Origin: Beijerinckiaceae bacterium
Lineage (GTDB): Bacteria > Pseudomonadota > Alphaproteobacteria > Rhizobiales > Beijerinckiaceae
Length of the DNA: 64,000 nt
Reading direction: 5' to 3'
Assembly: GCA_019745195.1 (NCBI GenBank)
Contig: JAIETL010000006.1
Coordinates: 1 to 64,000, forward strand
Below the pieces are notes generated by a model. The model saw nothing but the letters and a program-made list of their open reading frames with translations. It searched no databases and had not been told where the DNA came from. Position numbers and translations under genes: made by a program. Below, in pieces: positions 26,026-34,458 of this stretch (position 1 is its first letter; each line of letters begins with the position of its first letter).

Positions 26026-27504
26026 ATGAACGCGCATGTTCGCCCCGCCGACCCGAAGAAACTGCTCAAGGGCGCAACCGGCGATTGGGAGGTCGTGATC
26101 GGCCTCGAAATCCACGCCCAGGTCACCTCCAGCGCCAAGCTGTTCTCGGGCGCGGCGACGGCGTTCGGGGCAGAGCCCAACGCCCATGTCAGCCTCGTCG
26201 ATGCCGCCATGCCCGGCATGCTGCCGGTGATCAACGCCGAATGCGTCCGTCAGGCCGTGCGCACGGGGCTCGGCCTCAAGGCGAAGATCAACAACCGCTC
26301 GGTCTTCGACCGCAAGAACTATTTCTATCCAGACCTGCCGCAGGGCTACCAGATCAGCCAGTACAAGAGCCCGATCGTCGGCGAGGGCGAGATCGTCGTC
26401 GATCTCTCGCCCACCGAGCAGATCACCGTCGGCGTCGAGCGGCTGCATCTGGAGCAGGACGCCGGCAAGTCGATCCACGACCAGCATCCGACCATGTCCT
26501 TCGTCGATCTCAACCGCTCGGGCGTGGCGCTGATGGAGATCGTCTCCAAGCCGGATTTGCGCTCGGCCGACGAGGCGCGCGCCTATGTCACCAAGCTGCG
26601 CACCATCCTGCGCTATCTTGGCACCTGCGACGGCGACATGGAGAAGGGCAATCTGCGCGCCGACGTCAACGTCTCGGTGCGCAAGCCCGGCGCGGAATTG
26701 GGCACGCGCTGCGAGATCAAGAACGTCAACTCGATCCGCTTCATCGGCCAGGCGGTCGAGACCGAGGCGCGCCGCCAGATCGGCATTCTGGAGGATGGCG
26801 GCGCGATCGAGCAGGAGACGCGGCTCTACGATCCGGCCAAGGGCGAGACCCGCTCGATGCGCTCCAAGGAGGAGGCGCATGATTATCGCTATTTCCCCGA
26901 CCCCGACCTGCTGCCGCTCGAATTCTCCGACGCCTTCGTCGCCGAACTGAAGGCGCATCTGCCGGAACTGCCCGACGCCAAGAAGGCGCGCTTCATCGCG
27001 GACTATGGCCTCTCGCCCTACGACGCCTCGGTGCTGGTGGCCGAGCGCGAGCAGGCGGATTATTTCGAGGCTGTCGCGAAAGGGCGCGACGGCAAGGCGG
27101 CCGCCAACTGGGTCATCAACGAGCTCTTCGGCCGCCTGAACAAGGAGGGCAAGGACATCGCGACGTCGCCGGTCTCGGCCGCCCAGCTCGGCGGACTGGT
27201 CGATCTGATCGGGGAGGGCGTGATCTCGGGCCGCATCGCCAAGGATCTGTTCGAAATCCTCTGGTCCGAAGGCGGCAATCCGCGCGCCCTCGTCGAGGCG
27301 CGCGGCATGAAGCAAGTCACCGATACGGGCGCGATCGAGAAGGCGGTGGACGAGCTGATCGCGGCGAACCCCGACAAGGTCGAGCAGGTCAAGGCGAAGC
27401 CCACCATGCTGGGCTGGTTCGTCGGCCAGGCCATGAAGGCGTCCGGCGGCAAGGCCAACCCGCAGGCGCTGAACGAGATTTTGAAGGCTAAGCTGGGGAT
27501 TTAG
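26026..27504 (+). CDS. gatB: Asp-tRNA(Asn)/Glu-tRNA(Gln) amidotransferase subunit B
   Basis: A 492-residue GatB, the kinase/transamidase subunit. Typical segments: [45 protein letters not shown] (abridged here to [13 protein letters not shown]), [30 protein letters not shown] and the C-terminal tRNA-binding YqeY-like tail [18 protein letters not shown]. The ATG at 26026 gives the family N-terminus. It is separated from gatCA by the RND unit, so the three subunits are not one operon. With aspS also in the window, indirect Asn- or Gln-tRNA formation is expected. Confidence 0.97.
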   Translation: MNAHVRPADPKKLLKGATGDWEVVIGLEIHAQVTSSAKLFSGAATAFGAEPNAHVSLVDAAMPGMLPVINAECVRQAVRTGLGLKAKINNRSVFDRKNYFYPDLPQGYQISQYKSPIVGEGEIVVDLSPTEQITVGVERLHLEQDAGKSIHDQHPTMSFVDLNRSGVALMEIVSKPDLRSADEARAYVTKLRTILRYLGTCDGDMEKGNLRADVNVSVRKPGAELGTRCEIKNVNSIRFIGQAVETEARRQIGILEDGGAIEQETRLYDPAKGETRSMRSKEEAHDYRYFPDPDLLPLEFSDAFVAELKAHLPELPDAKKARFIADYGLSPYDASVLVAEREQADYFEAVAKGRDGKAAANWVINELFGRLNKEGKDIATSPVSAAQLGGLVDLIGEGVISGRIAKDLFEILWSEGGNPRALVEARGMKQVTDTGAIEKAVDELIAANPDKVEQVKAKPTMLGWFVGQAMKASGGKANPQALNEILKAKLGI

Positions 27505-27518
27505 CGGCTGAAACACAT

Positions 27519-27627
27519 CGTCATCCCGGACAAGTCGCGCAGCGGCGCAGCTCCGGGATCCATCATAGGGCGACACAGTGCTCTACGATGGATCCCGGAG
27601 CTCCGCTTCGCTGCGTCCGGGATGACG
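27519..27627. repeat. Long imperfect inverted repeat, family B (CGTCATCCCGGA type)
   Basis: Outer ends CGTCATCCCGGAC and GTCCGGGATGACG are exact inverses. An inner pair, CTCCGGGATCCATC and GATGGATCCCGGAG, forms the top of the stem, with mismatched middle parts. The element sits 15 bp after gatB and ends before the first GNAT gene. Sequences of this pattern are scattered in Hyphomicrobiales genomes. Its ends share CGTCAT...ATGACG with the family A and D repeats. Confidence 0.85.
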
Positions 27628-27665
27628 GTGCGGGTTTGTCCCGCGTCGCACAGCAAGACAAGCCG

Positions 27666-28172
27666 ATGACCCCCGACGGTCTCATCATCCGCGACGCCGA
27701 GACCGCCGACCTCCCGGCGGTCCGGGCGATGCTGGTCGAGACCTGGCACGCCACCTATGACGGCATCTATGGCTGGCGGCGCGTCGCCGAGATCACCAAT
27801 GCCTGGCATTCACTGGAGAACCTCGCAGCCCAGCTCGAGCGCGAGGGCGGGGCTTTTCTCGTCGCGCTGATCGGGGAGGAGATCGTCGCGACATCCTCGG
27901 CCCGGCTGGAGCCCGACCGGGCGGCGCTGCTGACGCGGCTTTACGTCCTGCCGCAATATCAGGGCGTCGGCATCGGCCGGACCCTGCTGCAGGTCACGCT
28001 GGCCTGTTTCCCGCATGCGCCTGTGGCGCGCCTCGAAGTCGAGAGCCAGAACGAGCCGGCCATCGCCTTCTACGAGCGCATGGGCTTTTTCCTGCAGCGG
28101 CAGGCGCGGTTCGACGGCCGCGAGGACACGCCCAACACGCTGATGATGGCCAAGCGGCTGTTCGCGGAGTAG
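27666..28172 (+). CDS. GNAT family N-acetyltransferase
   Basis: A 168-residue acetyltransferase. Acetyl-CoA binding motif A is seen in LTRLYVLPQYQGVGIGRTLL (Q-x-x-G-x-G) and motif B in VESQNEPAIAFYERMGF, ending with the GNAT beta strand NTLMMAKRL. The ATG at 27666 begins IIRDAETADLPAVR, the common GNAT opening (IRxAxxxDxxAV); the frame runs further upstream into the repeat. Substrate unknown. It lies between two inverted repeats and is probably its own unit. Confidence 0.9.
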   Translation: MTPDGLIIRDAETADLPAVRAMLVETWHATYDGIYGWRRVAEITNAWHSLENLAAQLEREGGAFLVALIGEEIVATSSARLEPDRAALLTRLYVLPQYQGVGIGRTLLQVTLACFPHAPVARLEVESQNEPAIAFYERMGFFLQRQARFDGREDTPNTLMMAKRLFAE

Positions 28173-28186
28173 GGCGGCGCACTTTA

Positions 28187-28263
28187 CGTCATTGCGAGCG
28201 CAGCGAAGCAATCCAGAGGGCTCGCGCAAACCTCTGGATTGCTTCGCTGCGCTCGCAATGACG
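28187..28263. repeat. Long perfect inverted repeat, family A, second copy
   Basis: A 33-bp left arm (28187-28219, starting CGTCATTGCGAGCG) is exactly inverted at 28231-28263 around an 11-bp loop. It is nearly the same sequence as the repeat between gatC and gatA, with one base in the arm changed in both strands so that pairing is kept. It sits between the GNAT gene and the alcohol dehydrogenase gene. Confidence 0.9.
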
Positions 28264-28353
28264 AAGTGCATTCTATGGCGTTGCTCAACACGGCTGCGCC
28301 ATGCCTCAATCGCTCCCAAGCCGCTCAATTGCGGCAGCAAGGGAGCACCGACC

Positions 28354-29508
28354 ATGCAGCGCCAGCCCATCCGTGTCGCGACCTATGACGGCCCCGGCGG
28401 CAAGCCGACCATTCGGGAAGTGCCTTGGCCGGCGGTGCCCGCGAAAGCCGCGCTGATCAAGATCGGCGCCTGCGGCGTCTGCGGCACCGACCAGCACATC
28501 CTGAAAGGCCACTGGCCAAAAAAGCTGCCCTGGCCGTTCACGCTCGGCCACGAGATTGGCGGCGTCATCGTCGAGAAGGGCGATGAGTTCACCGAGGACT
28601 TCATGGGCAAGCCGCTCGATGTCGGCTCGAAGGTGATGATCCCGCCGCTGATGCCCTGCGGGCACTGCCACTACTGCATTCACTACCCCGAGAGCGCCAA
28701 CAAATGTCTGACGCCGGTCTATTACGGGCGCTATCTCGGCTTCGACAAGCCTCCGCATCTCTGGGGCGGCTGGGCCGAGCATGTCTATGTCGATCTGGAG
28801 ATGCTGCCTGGCACCAAGGTCTATAAATTGCCCGACGACATGTCGCTCAGGCTGGGCGCGCTGTCGGAGCCGCTGACCTCCTGCATCCGCGCCTTCAACC
28901 GGGCCAAGCGGGCAGGGGGCTTCAACTGGGGCGATACGGTGGTGATCCAGGGCTCGGGCCCGATCGGCATCCTCGCCATAGCGGCCGCGCAGGAGATGGG
29001 GGCGGGCCGCGTCATCTGCGTCGGCGCGCCGGAGGAGCCGCGTCTGGCGCTGGCCCGCAAATTCGGCGCTGAGGCGACGGTCAATCTCGACGAGGTTACC
29101 ACGCCCGAAGCCCGGATCGCCCGCGTCCGCGAGATCGCCGGCGGCTTTGGCGCCGACCTCGTCATGGACTGCTCGGGCCACCCGTCCGCCGGGCCCGAGG
29201 GCATCGAGTTCCTGCGCGATGGCGGCACTTACGTCGAGATGGGCCAGTTCACCGACGCCGGCTCGATCCAGACCAACTGGCACCGCATCTGCACCAAGGA
29301 CCTCAACGTGCTCGGCTCCTGGGCCTTTACGGGCAACGACCTGCCGCTCGGCGTCGACATGCTCTACCGCGCGCGCGACAAATATCCGTTCCTGGAGATG
29401 CAGACGCTCTATCCCTTCACCGAGGAAGGCGTGACGCAGGCGGTGGCCGACGCCATGGCGATGAAGACGGTGAAGTCGACGATCATTCCGTTCCCGGAGC
29501 TGGTCTGA
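28354..29508 (+). CDS. Zinc-dependent alcohol dehydrogenase (MDR superfamily)
   Basis: A 384-residue medium-chain dehydrogenase. The catalytic zinc site is CGVCGTDQHI with GHEIGGVI; the structural zinc lobe is CGHCHYCIHYPESANKC. The NAD(P)-binding fold shows VVIQGSGPIGILAIAAAQEMGA. The ATG at 28354 gives the usual start; the open frame upstream lies inside the inverted repeat. The insert HLWGGWAEHVYVDLEMLPGT and the C-terminal AMKTVKSTIIPF resemble sugar-alcohol/threonine-type dehydrogenases. The substrate cannot be fixed. It is followed after 37 bp by a second GNAT gene. Confidence 0.92.
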   Translation: MQRQPIRVATYDGPGGKPTIREVPWPAVPAKAALIKIGACGVCGTDQHILKGHWPKKLPWPFTLGHEIGGVIVEKGDEFTEDFMGKPLDVGSKVMIPPLMPCGHCHYCIHYPESANKCLTPVYYGRYLGFDKPPHLWGGWAEHVYVDLEMLPGTKVYKLPDDMSLRLGALSEPLTSCIRAFNRAKRAGGFNWGDTVVIQGSGPIGILAIAAAQEMGAGRVICVGAPEEPRLALARKFGAEATVNLDEVTTPEARIARVREIAGGFGADLVMDCSGHPSAGPEGIEFLRDGGTYVEMGQFTDAGSIQTNWHRICTKDLNVLGSWAFTGNDLPLGVDMLYRARDKYPFLEMQTLYPFTEEGVTQAVADAMAMKTVKSTIIPFPELV

Positions 29509-29545
29509 TAGAGCGGCCGCGCAGATCAACGGGACGCCGCGCGGC

Positions 29546-30034
29546 ATGAATAAAAGCACCATCGAGCCGGGCGAAATCGTCATCCGCCCGGCGCGGCGCG
29601 AGGACGTAGCGCGGATCGCCGCGCTGATCCTGCACGGCTCGGCGACGGAAACGATGACGGCGGCGCAGATCGACGCCGAGTCGGCGCATCCCGACTACCT
29701 GCGCGCCTTCGATGAGGTCGAGGCCAGCCCCGCCAACCATCTCTTCGTCGCCGAGCGGGCGGGCCTCGTGCTCGGCACCTATCAGGTCACGCTCATACCC
29801 GGCATCGCCGCGCGGGGCCGCAGGCGCGCCAAGCTCGAAAGCGTCCATGTCGCGCCCGAATGCCGGGGGCAGGGCATCGGTGCGCTCATGGTCGCGGCCG
29901 CGCTCGCCTTCGCGAAGGCGCATGGTGTTGGGCTGTTCGAGCTGAGCTCCAACAAGAGCCGCATCGACGCGCACCGCTTCTACCGCAATCTCGGCTTCGA
30001 GCAGAGCCATGAGGGTTTCAAGATCACGCTATGA
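29546..30034 (+). CDS. GNAT family N-acetyltransferase
   Basis: A 162-residue acetyltransferase with acetyl-CoA loop VHVAPECRGQGIGALMVAAA (R-G-Q-G-I-G) and the late ELSSNKSRIDAHRFYRNLGF followed by SHEGFKITL. This pattern matches small GNATs of the PhnO/aminoglycoside-like type; the target is unknown. It is probably co-transcribed with the dehydrogenase. A perfect 10-bp-stem hairpin at its end separates it from the convergent gene. Confidence 0.9.
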   Translation: MNKSTIEPGEIVIRPARREDVARIAALILHGSATETMTAAQIDAESAHPDYLRAFDEVEASPANHLFVAERAGLVLGTYQVTLIPGIAARGRRRAKLESVHVAPECRGQGIGALMVAAALAFAKAHGVGLFELSSNKSRIDAHRFYRNLGFEQSHEGFKITL

Positions 30035-30062
30035 CCGGAGCGCCGTCTCCGACGCTCCGGTC
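30033..30062. terminator. Bidirectional terminator-like hairpin
   Basis: Arms GACCGGAGCG (30033-30042) and CGCTCCGGTC (30053-30062) pair perfectly around a 10-base loop. They lie between the stop codons of the convergent GNAT gene (30034) and the secreted-protein gene (30068). A T-run is missing, so termination strength is uncertain. Confidence 0.5.
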
Positions 30063-30067
30063 GGTGC

Positions 30068-30382
30068 TCATTGCCCCTGCGCGGCCAGCCGCTTGCGGCA
30101 CTCGGTCGAGTACTTGATCCAGTTGTAGCCCTTCTTGGTCAGGTCGGGCTTGTTGGCGCGCCATTCCGCGCCGCAGGCGCGCAAGCGATTGTCGTTCTTG
30201 AGCTGCGCCTCGGAGCGCGCGCGCTTGGGCTTCGCCGCCTCGGCTGCGGGAGAGGCCGTGGTCGCCGGCGCGGTGCGGGCAGGGGCGGCGGGACGCTGCT
30301 GCAGCGGGTTGGTCTGCGCGGCGGCAGGCAGGGCGAGCGCGCAGGCGGCGGCGAGGCTGGCGGCGATCAGGGGAAGGCGCAT
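30068..30382 (-). CDS. Small secreted protein with PsiF-like C-terminal Cys motif
   Basis: A 104-residue exported protein. The signal peptide is clear (MRLPLIAASLAAACALALPAA, cut after AAAQ). An Ala/Pro-rich linker follows, then KNDNRLRACGAEWRANKPDL and WIKYSTECRKRLAAQG. Two cysteines flanking a basic helical stretch recall PsiF-repeat proteins, which are phosphate-starvation inducible in enterobacteria; the match is partial. The start at 30382 is chosen because the frame upstream has no signal-like sequence. It is a single-gene unit convergent with the GNAT gene. Confidence 0.65.
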   Translation of the reverse strand: MRLPLIAASLAAACALALPAAAQTNPLQQRPAAPARTAPATTASPAAEAAKPKRARSEAQLKNDNRLRACGAEWRANKPDLTKKGYNWIKYSTECRKRLAAQGQ

Positions 30383-30603
30383 GGCGGTGATCCTCGAGGA
30401 ACCGGCGCGGGGCGACGGGCTCAGTCCGCAGGCCGCCCGGCCGATGACGCCAGTCTCGGCTGAACCTGTGGTTGAATTCAAGCGCTCATCGCCCATCACG
30501 ACATGGCGAGCCCGCGCCACTTGCGCAGCGCGGCCCTTCCGGGCGCGCGGCCGTAGGCTTAAACCTGCTCGCGGCACTCACCAGCGACAGGACACTGAAA
30601 ATC

Positions 30604-31314
30604 ATGCCCGCCAGCCAGACCAAGCCGATCGACCTGTACTACTGGCCCACGCCCAATGGCTGGAAGATCACCATCATGCTGGAGGAGTGCGGGCTGCCCT
30701 ACACGCTGATCCCGGTCAACATCGGCAAGGGCGACCAGTTCAAGCCCGAGTTCCTGGCGATCTCGCCCAACAACCGCATGCCGGCGATCGTCGATCCCGA
30801 AGGCCCCGACGGCCAGCCGATCTCCGTCTTCGAATCCGGCGCGATCCTGCAATATCTCGGCCGCAAGACAGGCATGTTCTACCCGTCGGACGAGCGCGCC
30901 CGCGTCGCCGTGGATGAGTGGCTGTTCTGGCAGATGGGCGGTTTCGGCCCGATGCTCGGCCAGACCCATCATTTCCGGCTCTATGCGCCTGACCCGATCC
31001 CCTATGCGATCGAGCGTTACACCAACGAAGCGAACCGGCTCTACGGCGTGCTCAACAAGCGCCTCGCCGGCCGCGACTACATCTGCGGGGAGTATTCGAT
31101 CGCCGACATGGCCTGCATCGGCTGGGCGCGCGGCTGGGAGCGGCAGGGCCAGGACATCGCGCAGTTCCCGAACGTCGCGCGCTGGCTCGATACGATGAAC
31201 GCGCGCCCGGCCGTACAGAAGGGTCTCAAGGTCGCGGAGGAACTGCGTAACCCCGCCGGCACGATCAGGACCGACGCTGAGAAGGCGATCCTGTTCGGCC
31301 AGAAGGCGCGTTGA
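30604..31314 (+). CDS. Glutathione S-transferase, YfcG/YghU (nu-class) type
   Basis: A 236-residue thioredoxin-fold transferase. The N-terminal domain has YYWPTPNGWKITIMLEECGL and GDQFKPEFLAISPNNRMPAI with FESGAILQYL; the C-terminal helical domain contains GMFYPSDERARVAVDEWLFW and YICGEYSIADMACIGW. The NG-WK-I motif places it with YfcG/YghU, which have disulfide-bond reductase activity with glutathione in place of classical transferase activity. The ATG at 30604 is at the expected position. It is monocistronic and ends just before a degenerate inverted repeat. Confidence 0.93.
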   Translation: MPASQTKPIDLYYWPTPNGWKITIMLEECGLPYTLIPVNIGKGDQFKPEFLAISPNNRMPAIVDPEGPDGQPISVFESGAILQYLGRKTGMFYPSDERARVAVDEWLFWQMGGFGPMLGQTHHFRLYAPDPIPYAIERYTNEANRLYGVLNKRLAGRDYICGEYSIADMACIGWARGWERQGQDIAQFPNVARWLDTMNARPAVQKGLKVAEELRNPAGTIRTDAEKAILFGQKAR

Positions 31315-31326
31315 GGCCTGCCAACT

Positions 31327-31420
31327 CCGTTATGCTCGCTGCTGTGGCGGGCTTCCAGGTCTTGGTCATCAAATGCGACGAACGAAGACGTGGATGGTCG
31401 GGACCAGCCCGACCATGACG
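31327..31420. repeat. Inverted repeat, family D (degenerate copy)
   Basis: This 94-bp element resembles the copy at 35401-35495: it opens CCGTTATGCTCGC and closes with GTGGATGGTCGGGACCAGCC followed by CGACCATGACG. The right half is nearly identical to the other copy, while the left half has diverged, so the long stem is now imperfect. It lies between the stops of the convergent glutathione transferase and DUF2147 genes. Confidence 0.7.
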
Positions 31421-31431
31421 TGATGGATTCG

Positions 31432-31824
31432 TCAGTTCGCGCGCGCCCACTTCACCGAGCGGCAGACCAACCCGCCGAGCACGCAGCCCGAGGTGGTCAG
31501 GCTGTCGCCCGAGAGCGTCATCGTGCCGGAATAGGTCTTGCCGTCTTCGGGATTGAAGGCGCTGCCCTTCCACTTGCCCGCCCCGTCGGGCTTCATGTCG
31601 TAGAAGATGCGCTGGCCGACTTTCGCCGGGCCGGCTGTGTCCTTGAGCCAGGCCAGCGTGCCGCACATCGCATCGCCGCATTTGGCGAAGCGCACGCGCG
31701 AGGCGCCGGTGTCGCGCAGCCAGGTTCCCGTGACATCCTGCGCGGCGGCGGGCGCGACGGCGCCGGCGGCGGCGAGCCCGAGCGCGACAAGCGCGCCCTT
31801 CACAAGCGTCGATCGAACAGGCAT
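31432..31824 (-). CDS. DUF2147 domain secreted protein
   Basis: A 130-residue exported protein. The signal peptide is about residues 1-29 (VKGALVALGLAAAGAVAPAA, cut after AAAQ). The mature domain begins VTGTWLRDTGASRVRFAKCG and includes GTLAWLKD, AFNPEDGKTYSGTMTL and SGCVLGGLVCRSVKW, the DUF2147 pattern with three or more cysteines. The start at 31824 is preferred over ATG 31830, because GGGAGG then lies six bases upstream instead of touching the codon. Family role is unknown; members are lipocalin-like periplasmic proteins. Confidence 0.85.
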   Translation of the reverse strand: MPVRSTLVKGALVALGLAAAGAVAPAAAQDVTGTWLRDTGASRVRFAKCGDAMCGTLAWLKDTAGPAKVGQRIFYDMKPDGAGKWKGSAFNPEDGKTYSGTMTLSGDSLTTSGCVLGGLVCRSVKWARAN

Positions 31825-32184
31825 CGGCATCCTCCCATCGTTGAAGACCACGCTATGCTGCATGGTTCTGATATGAACCATATCCGAGATCGCCCGCCTG
31901 ACAAGCTGCCGCAGCGGCAGTGCTGAATCGGCATCGCCGTTCCGCAAGGTGAACGCGCCGTCAACGGCGCGCCGACAGTCGCTTGCGGATACTATTGAAA
32001 TCGCTTGTCTTTTGGCGTTGAAAAGCTGAATCCTTTGTTGCTTTAACGGCTCGATTACATCTCGTTGAGCTTCGATTCATCGCAATTTTTAGCGTCGCCT
32101 TTAAGGGCCGCGGCCAAATCTCGTCCTCACAAGCCGGGGCCTTGGACGGGTGGCTGGCACAACAAGACAAGAGGGTGGTTTGTC
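31825..32184. other. Intergenic region between the DUF2147 and SEL1-like genes
   Basis: These 360 bp separate two divergent genes. The part from about 31990 to 32100 is noticeably AT-richer than its surroundings and so probably carries promoters for one or both. No tRNA, convincing open frame or long repeat is seen, and no -35/-10 pair stands out enough to name. Confidence 0.5.
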
Positions 32185-32454
32185 ATGGCACGCATGGAAA
32201 TGAGCGCGATCCCGGCTTCGCTGACGGTTCCGGCCGAGACCTCGGCCGAAGCCTATTACCAGCTCGGGCTGATGTATGCGGCGGGGCGCACCGCGCCGGT
32301 CGATCTCGTCGCGGCACAGACATGGTTCAACGTGGCGCTGGCGCGCGGCTGCCGGCAGGCCGCCGCCCACCGCCAGGAACTGGCGCTGGAAATGACCGCC
32401 GAGCAGCTTGCCCGGGCGCTGCGCGAGGCCCGCGCCTTCCTGACTCGCCACTGA
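32185..32454 (+). CDS. Short SEL1-like (TPR) repeat protein
   Basis: An 89-residue protein. Residues 20-55 form one SEL1-like unit: [20 protein letters not shown] followed by [15 protein letters not shown], with the A-x-x-x-L-G-x-x-Y-x-x-G pattern. A helical remainder ([20 protein letters not shown]) follows. No signal peptide is visible, so it is probably cytoplasmic and involved in protein contacts. The ATG at 32185 follows a GGGTGG; the frame upstream has no conserved character. It lies about 120 bp upstream of ndk. Confidence 0.72.
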   Translation: MARMEMSAIPASLTVPAETSAEAYYQLGLMYAAGRTAPVDLVAAQTWFNVALARGCRQAAAHRQELALEMTAEQLARALREARAFLTRH

Positions 32455-32573
32455 GGCGGACGGGCTTCTGTCGTTCCGGGGCGGCGCCTTGTGGGGCGGC
32501 GACTCTTGTGGGGCTGGAAGTCGGCTGCTATGAGCGCGCCGAAATCCCCGCACAGTTCCCCAAGGATCGACCG

Positions 32574-32996
32574 ATGGCCCTCCAGCGCACCTTCTCCATT
32601 CTCAAGCCCGACGCGACCCGCCGCAATCTGACCGGCGCGGTCAACGCGGTGATCGAGAAGGCTGGACTGCGCATCGTCGCGCAGAAGCGCATCCTGATGA
32701 CGAAGGCCCAGGCCGAGACCTTCTACGCTGTCCATTCGGCGCGTCCGTTCTTCGGCGAGCTCGTCGAGTTCATGACCTCCGGCCCCGTCGTCGTCCAGGT
32801 GCTCGAAGGCGAGAACGCCATCGCCGCCTATCGCGACGTGATGGGCGCGACCAACCCCGCGAACGCCGCCGAGGGCACCATCCGCAAGCTCTTCGCCCAG
32901 TCGGTCGGCGAGAACACGGCCCACGGTTCCGATGCGCCGGAAGCCGCCGCCATCGAGATCGCGCAGTTCTTTTCCGGCAACGAGATCGTCGGCTGA
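32574..32996 (+). CDS. ndk: Nucleoside diphosphate kinase
   Basis: A 140-residue NDK that equilibrates NDP and NTP pools through a phospho-histidine. Motifs: [19 protein letters not shown] at the start, [40 protein letters not shown] and the catalytic His in [20 protein letters not shown]. The ATG at 32574 is fixed by the family N-terminus. A strong terminator at 33164-33188 follows after about 170 bp of featureless sequence. Confidence 0.98.
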   Translation: MALQRTFSILKPDATRRNLTGAVNAVIEKAGLRIVAQKRILMTKAQAETFYAVHSARPFFGELVEFMTSGPVVVQVLEGENAIAAYRDVMGATNPANAAEGTIRKLFAQSVGENTAHGSDAPEAAAIEIAQFFSGNEIVG

Positions 32997-33163
32997 GAGT
33001 CCGTCGTTAAACGCTACTCCGGCGGCCGTCTGGCGCGGCCTTCTGCGCTTCCGGTGCTCACGGACAAGAAGTCCGCTCCGCTCCGGTTCTCGAAATCCAC
33101 GCCAGCCGACTCACCGGAGCGCGTTTTCCGACGAACTCTCCACGGTGCTGAACGAAAGTTTCA

Positions 33164-33188
33164 GGCGGGCCGCGAGGCCCGCCTTTTT
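33164..33188 (+). terminator. Rho-independent terminator
   Basis: Arms GGCGGGCC (33164-33171) and GGCCCGCC (33176-33183) form a perfect 8-bp stem with loop GCGA, followed by TTTTT. It probably ends the ndk transcript, though 167 bp past its stop, and its T-tract touches the stop codon of the convergent merR-type gene. Confidence 0.85.
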
Positions 33189-33610
33189 CATGCGTGCTCG
33201 TGCAGGCACTGCCCGTGGTCGGCGAGCGATTCGATCACCCGGCAATCGGCGATCCGGCCATGGCTGCATTCGCCGATCATCCGCTGCAATTCGCTGCGCA
33301 GCGACTGCAACTGCGCGATGCGACGCTCGACCTCGGCGAGATGACGGCGGGCGATGCTGTCGGCCCGGTCGCACGAGGCCTGCGGCTGCGCCGTCATCGC
33401 CAGCAATTCGCGAATGTCGTCGACGGAGAAGCCCAGATCACGCGCATGTCGGATGAAACGCAGGCGCTGAAGATGCGGCTCGCCATAGCTGCGCCGGTTG
33501 CTCTGCGTGCGCAAAGGCGCGGGCAAAAGGCCGATCTGCTCGTAGAAGCGGATCGTCGGCACCTTGACGCCGGTCGCCTCCGAGAGCGCCCCGATCGGCA
33601 TCGCATCCAT
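33188..33610 (-). CDS. MerR family metal-responsive regulator (CadR/ZntR/PbrR-like)
   Basis: A 140-residue MerR protein. The winged helix reads MPIGALSEATGVKVPTIRFY followed by EQIGLLPAPLRTQSNRRSY; a dimerisation helix follows. Cysteines C80, C115, C123 and C135 with a His-containing tail CLHEHA match the metal site of divalent-metal sensors. The ATG at 33610 is chosen because it precedes MPIG and the promoter is directly upstream. It is divergent from a His-rich cation diffusion facilitator, with a MerR-type palindrome between, so it probably activates that exporter in response to Zn, Cd or Co. The metal is inference. Confidence 0.9.
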   Translation of the reverse strand: MDAMPIGALSEATGVKVPTIRFYEQIGLLPAPLRTQSNRRSYGEPHLQRLRFIRHARDLGFSVDDIRELLAMTAQPQASCDRADSIARRHLAEVERRIAQLQSLRSELQRMIGECSHGRIADCRVIESLADHGQCLHEHA

Positions 33611-33624
33611 GGCGAAATCTCCGC

Positions 33625-33655
33625 TTGATCCTCTAGTCGCTAGAGCATGTAGCGT
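33625..33655 (+). promoter_or_regulatory. MerR-type promoter with operator for the cation exporter
   Basis: A -35-like TTGATC (33625-33630) is followed by the palindrome CTCTAG-TCG-CTAGAG (33631-33645) and a weak -10 near ATGTAG. The over-long spacer carrying a dyad is the hallmark of promoters that MerR-family proteins unwind. It lies in the 76-bp gap between the regulator and the exporter, oriented towards the exporter. The CTCTAG dyad resembles those of cadmium/zinc/lead sensors. Confidence 0.72.
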
Positions 33656-33686
33656 GCAGGCCTTCCCGTTGAAAGGCTTTGAGTCG

Positions 33687-34454
33687 ATGACCGGCTGCGC
33701 GCATTCCCACCACGACCACTCGCGACACATCCACGCCCACGCGCCGGTCCATGAGAAACCGCTGGCAGCCACCTGCGGCTGCTCGGGCAATCCTGTCTTC
33801 GACGGGGTCGATCCGCGCTACAAGCGGATTCTGTGGGCAGTGATCGCGCTGAACGCCGTGATGTTTCTGGTCGAGATCGTCTCGGGCCATCTCGCCCGCT
33901 CGCAGGCCCTGCAGGCCGACGCGCTCGATTTCCTCGGCGATACGCTGACCTATGGCCTGAGCCTCGCCGTGATCGGGGCATCGCTGCGCACACGTTCGCT
34001 GGCGGCGATGGCGAAGGGGGCGTCGCTCTTCGTGATGGGGCTATGGGTGCTGGGCTCGACCGGCTACCAGTTCCTCGGGCCGGGCCTGCCGCGCGCCGAG
34101 GTGATGGGCGTGGTCGGCTTCCTCGCGCTTGCCGCCAATCTCGCCAGCGTCGTGCTGCTGGCGCGCTACAAGGACGGCGACGCCAATGTCCGCTCGGTCT
34201 GGCTCTGCTCGCGCAACGACGCGATCGGCAATGTCGTGGTCATGCTGGCGGCGCTCGGCGTCTGGGGCACCAGCACGGCCTGGCCCGATCTCGCGGTCGC
34301 GGCGATCATGGCAGGGCTCTTCCTGCATTCGGCGACGCTGATCCTGCGCCAGAGTTGGACGGAATACCGCTCGGGTGAGGATCTCGGCGCGCTGGCGAGC
34401 CATGGGCATGATCATGCCCATGATAACCCCAGCAATCACGCCCATAGCCACTGA
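33687..34454 (+). CDS. Cation diffusion facilitator (CzcD/ZntA-type family) transporter
   Basis: A 255-residue metal/proton antiporter of the CDF superfamily with about six spans. Metal-site aspartates lie in LQADALDFLGDTLTYGLSL and RNDAIGNVVVMLAALGVW. The N-terminus is His-rich (CAHSHHDHSRHIHAHAP) and so is the C-terminus (HGHDHAHDNPSNHAHSH), typical of zinc-handling carriers. The large cytoplasmic C-terminal domain of classical CDFs is missing. It is controlled by the divergent MerR gene. Likely cargo is Zn, Co or Cd. It ends 4 bp before the convergent MipA-type gene. Confidence 0.88.
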   Translation: MTGCAHSHHDHSRHIHAHAPVHEKPLAATCGCSGNPVFDGVDPRYKRILWAVIALNAVMFLVEIVSGHLARSQALQADALDFLGDTLTYGLSLAVIGASLRTRSLAAMAKGASLFVMGLWVLGSTGYQFLGPGLPRAEVMGVVGFLALAANLASVVLLARYKDGDANVRSVWLCSRNDAIGNVVVMLAALGVWGTSTAWPDLAVAAIMAGLFLHSATLILRQSWTEYRSGEDLGALASHGHDHAHDNPSNHAHSH

Positions 34455-34458
34455 GGGG

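Noticed and set aside
31948-32184. AT-richer stretch as a possible small RNA or phage attachment site
   Set aside because: No direct repeat, integrase or terminator accompanies it; a promoter region is the simpler explanation.
33000-33163. Possible small RNA or gene after ndk
   Set aside because: A terminator follows at 33164, but no promoter, open frame or conserved structure is evident; the region is treated as a long ndk 3' untranslated stretch.
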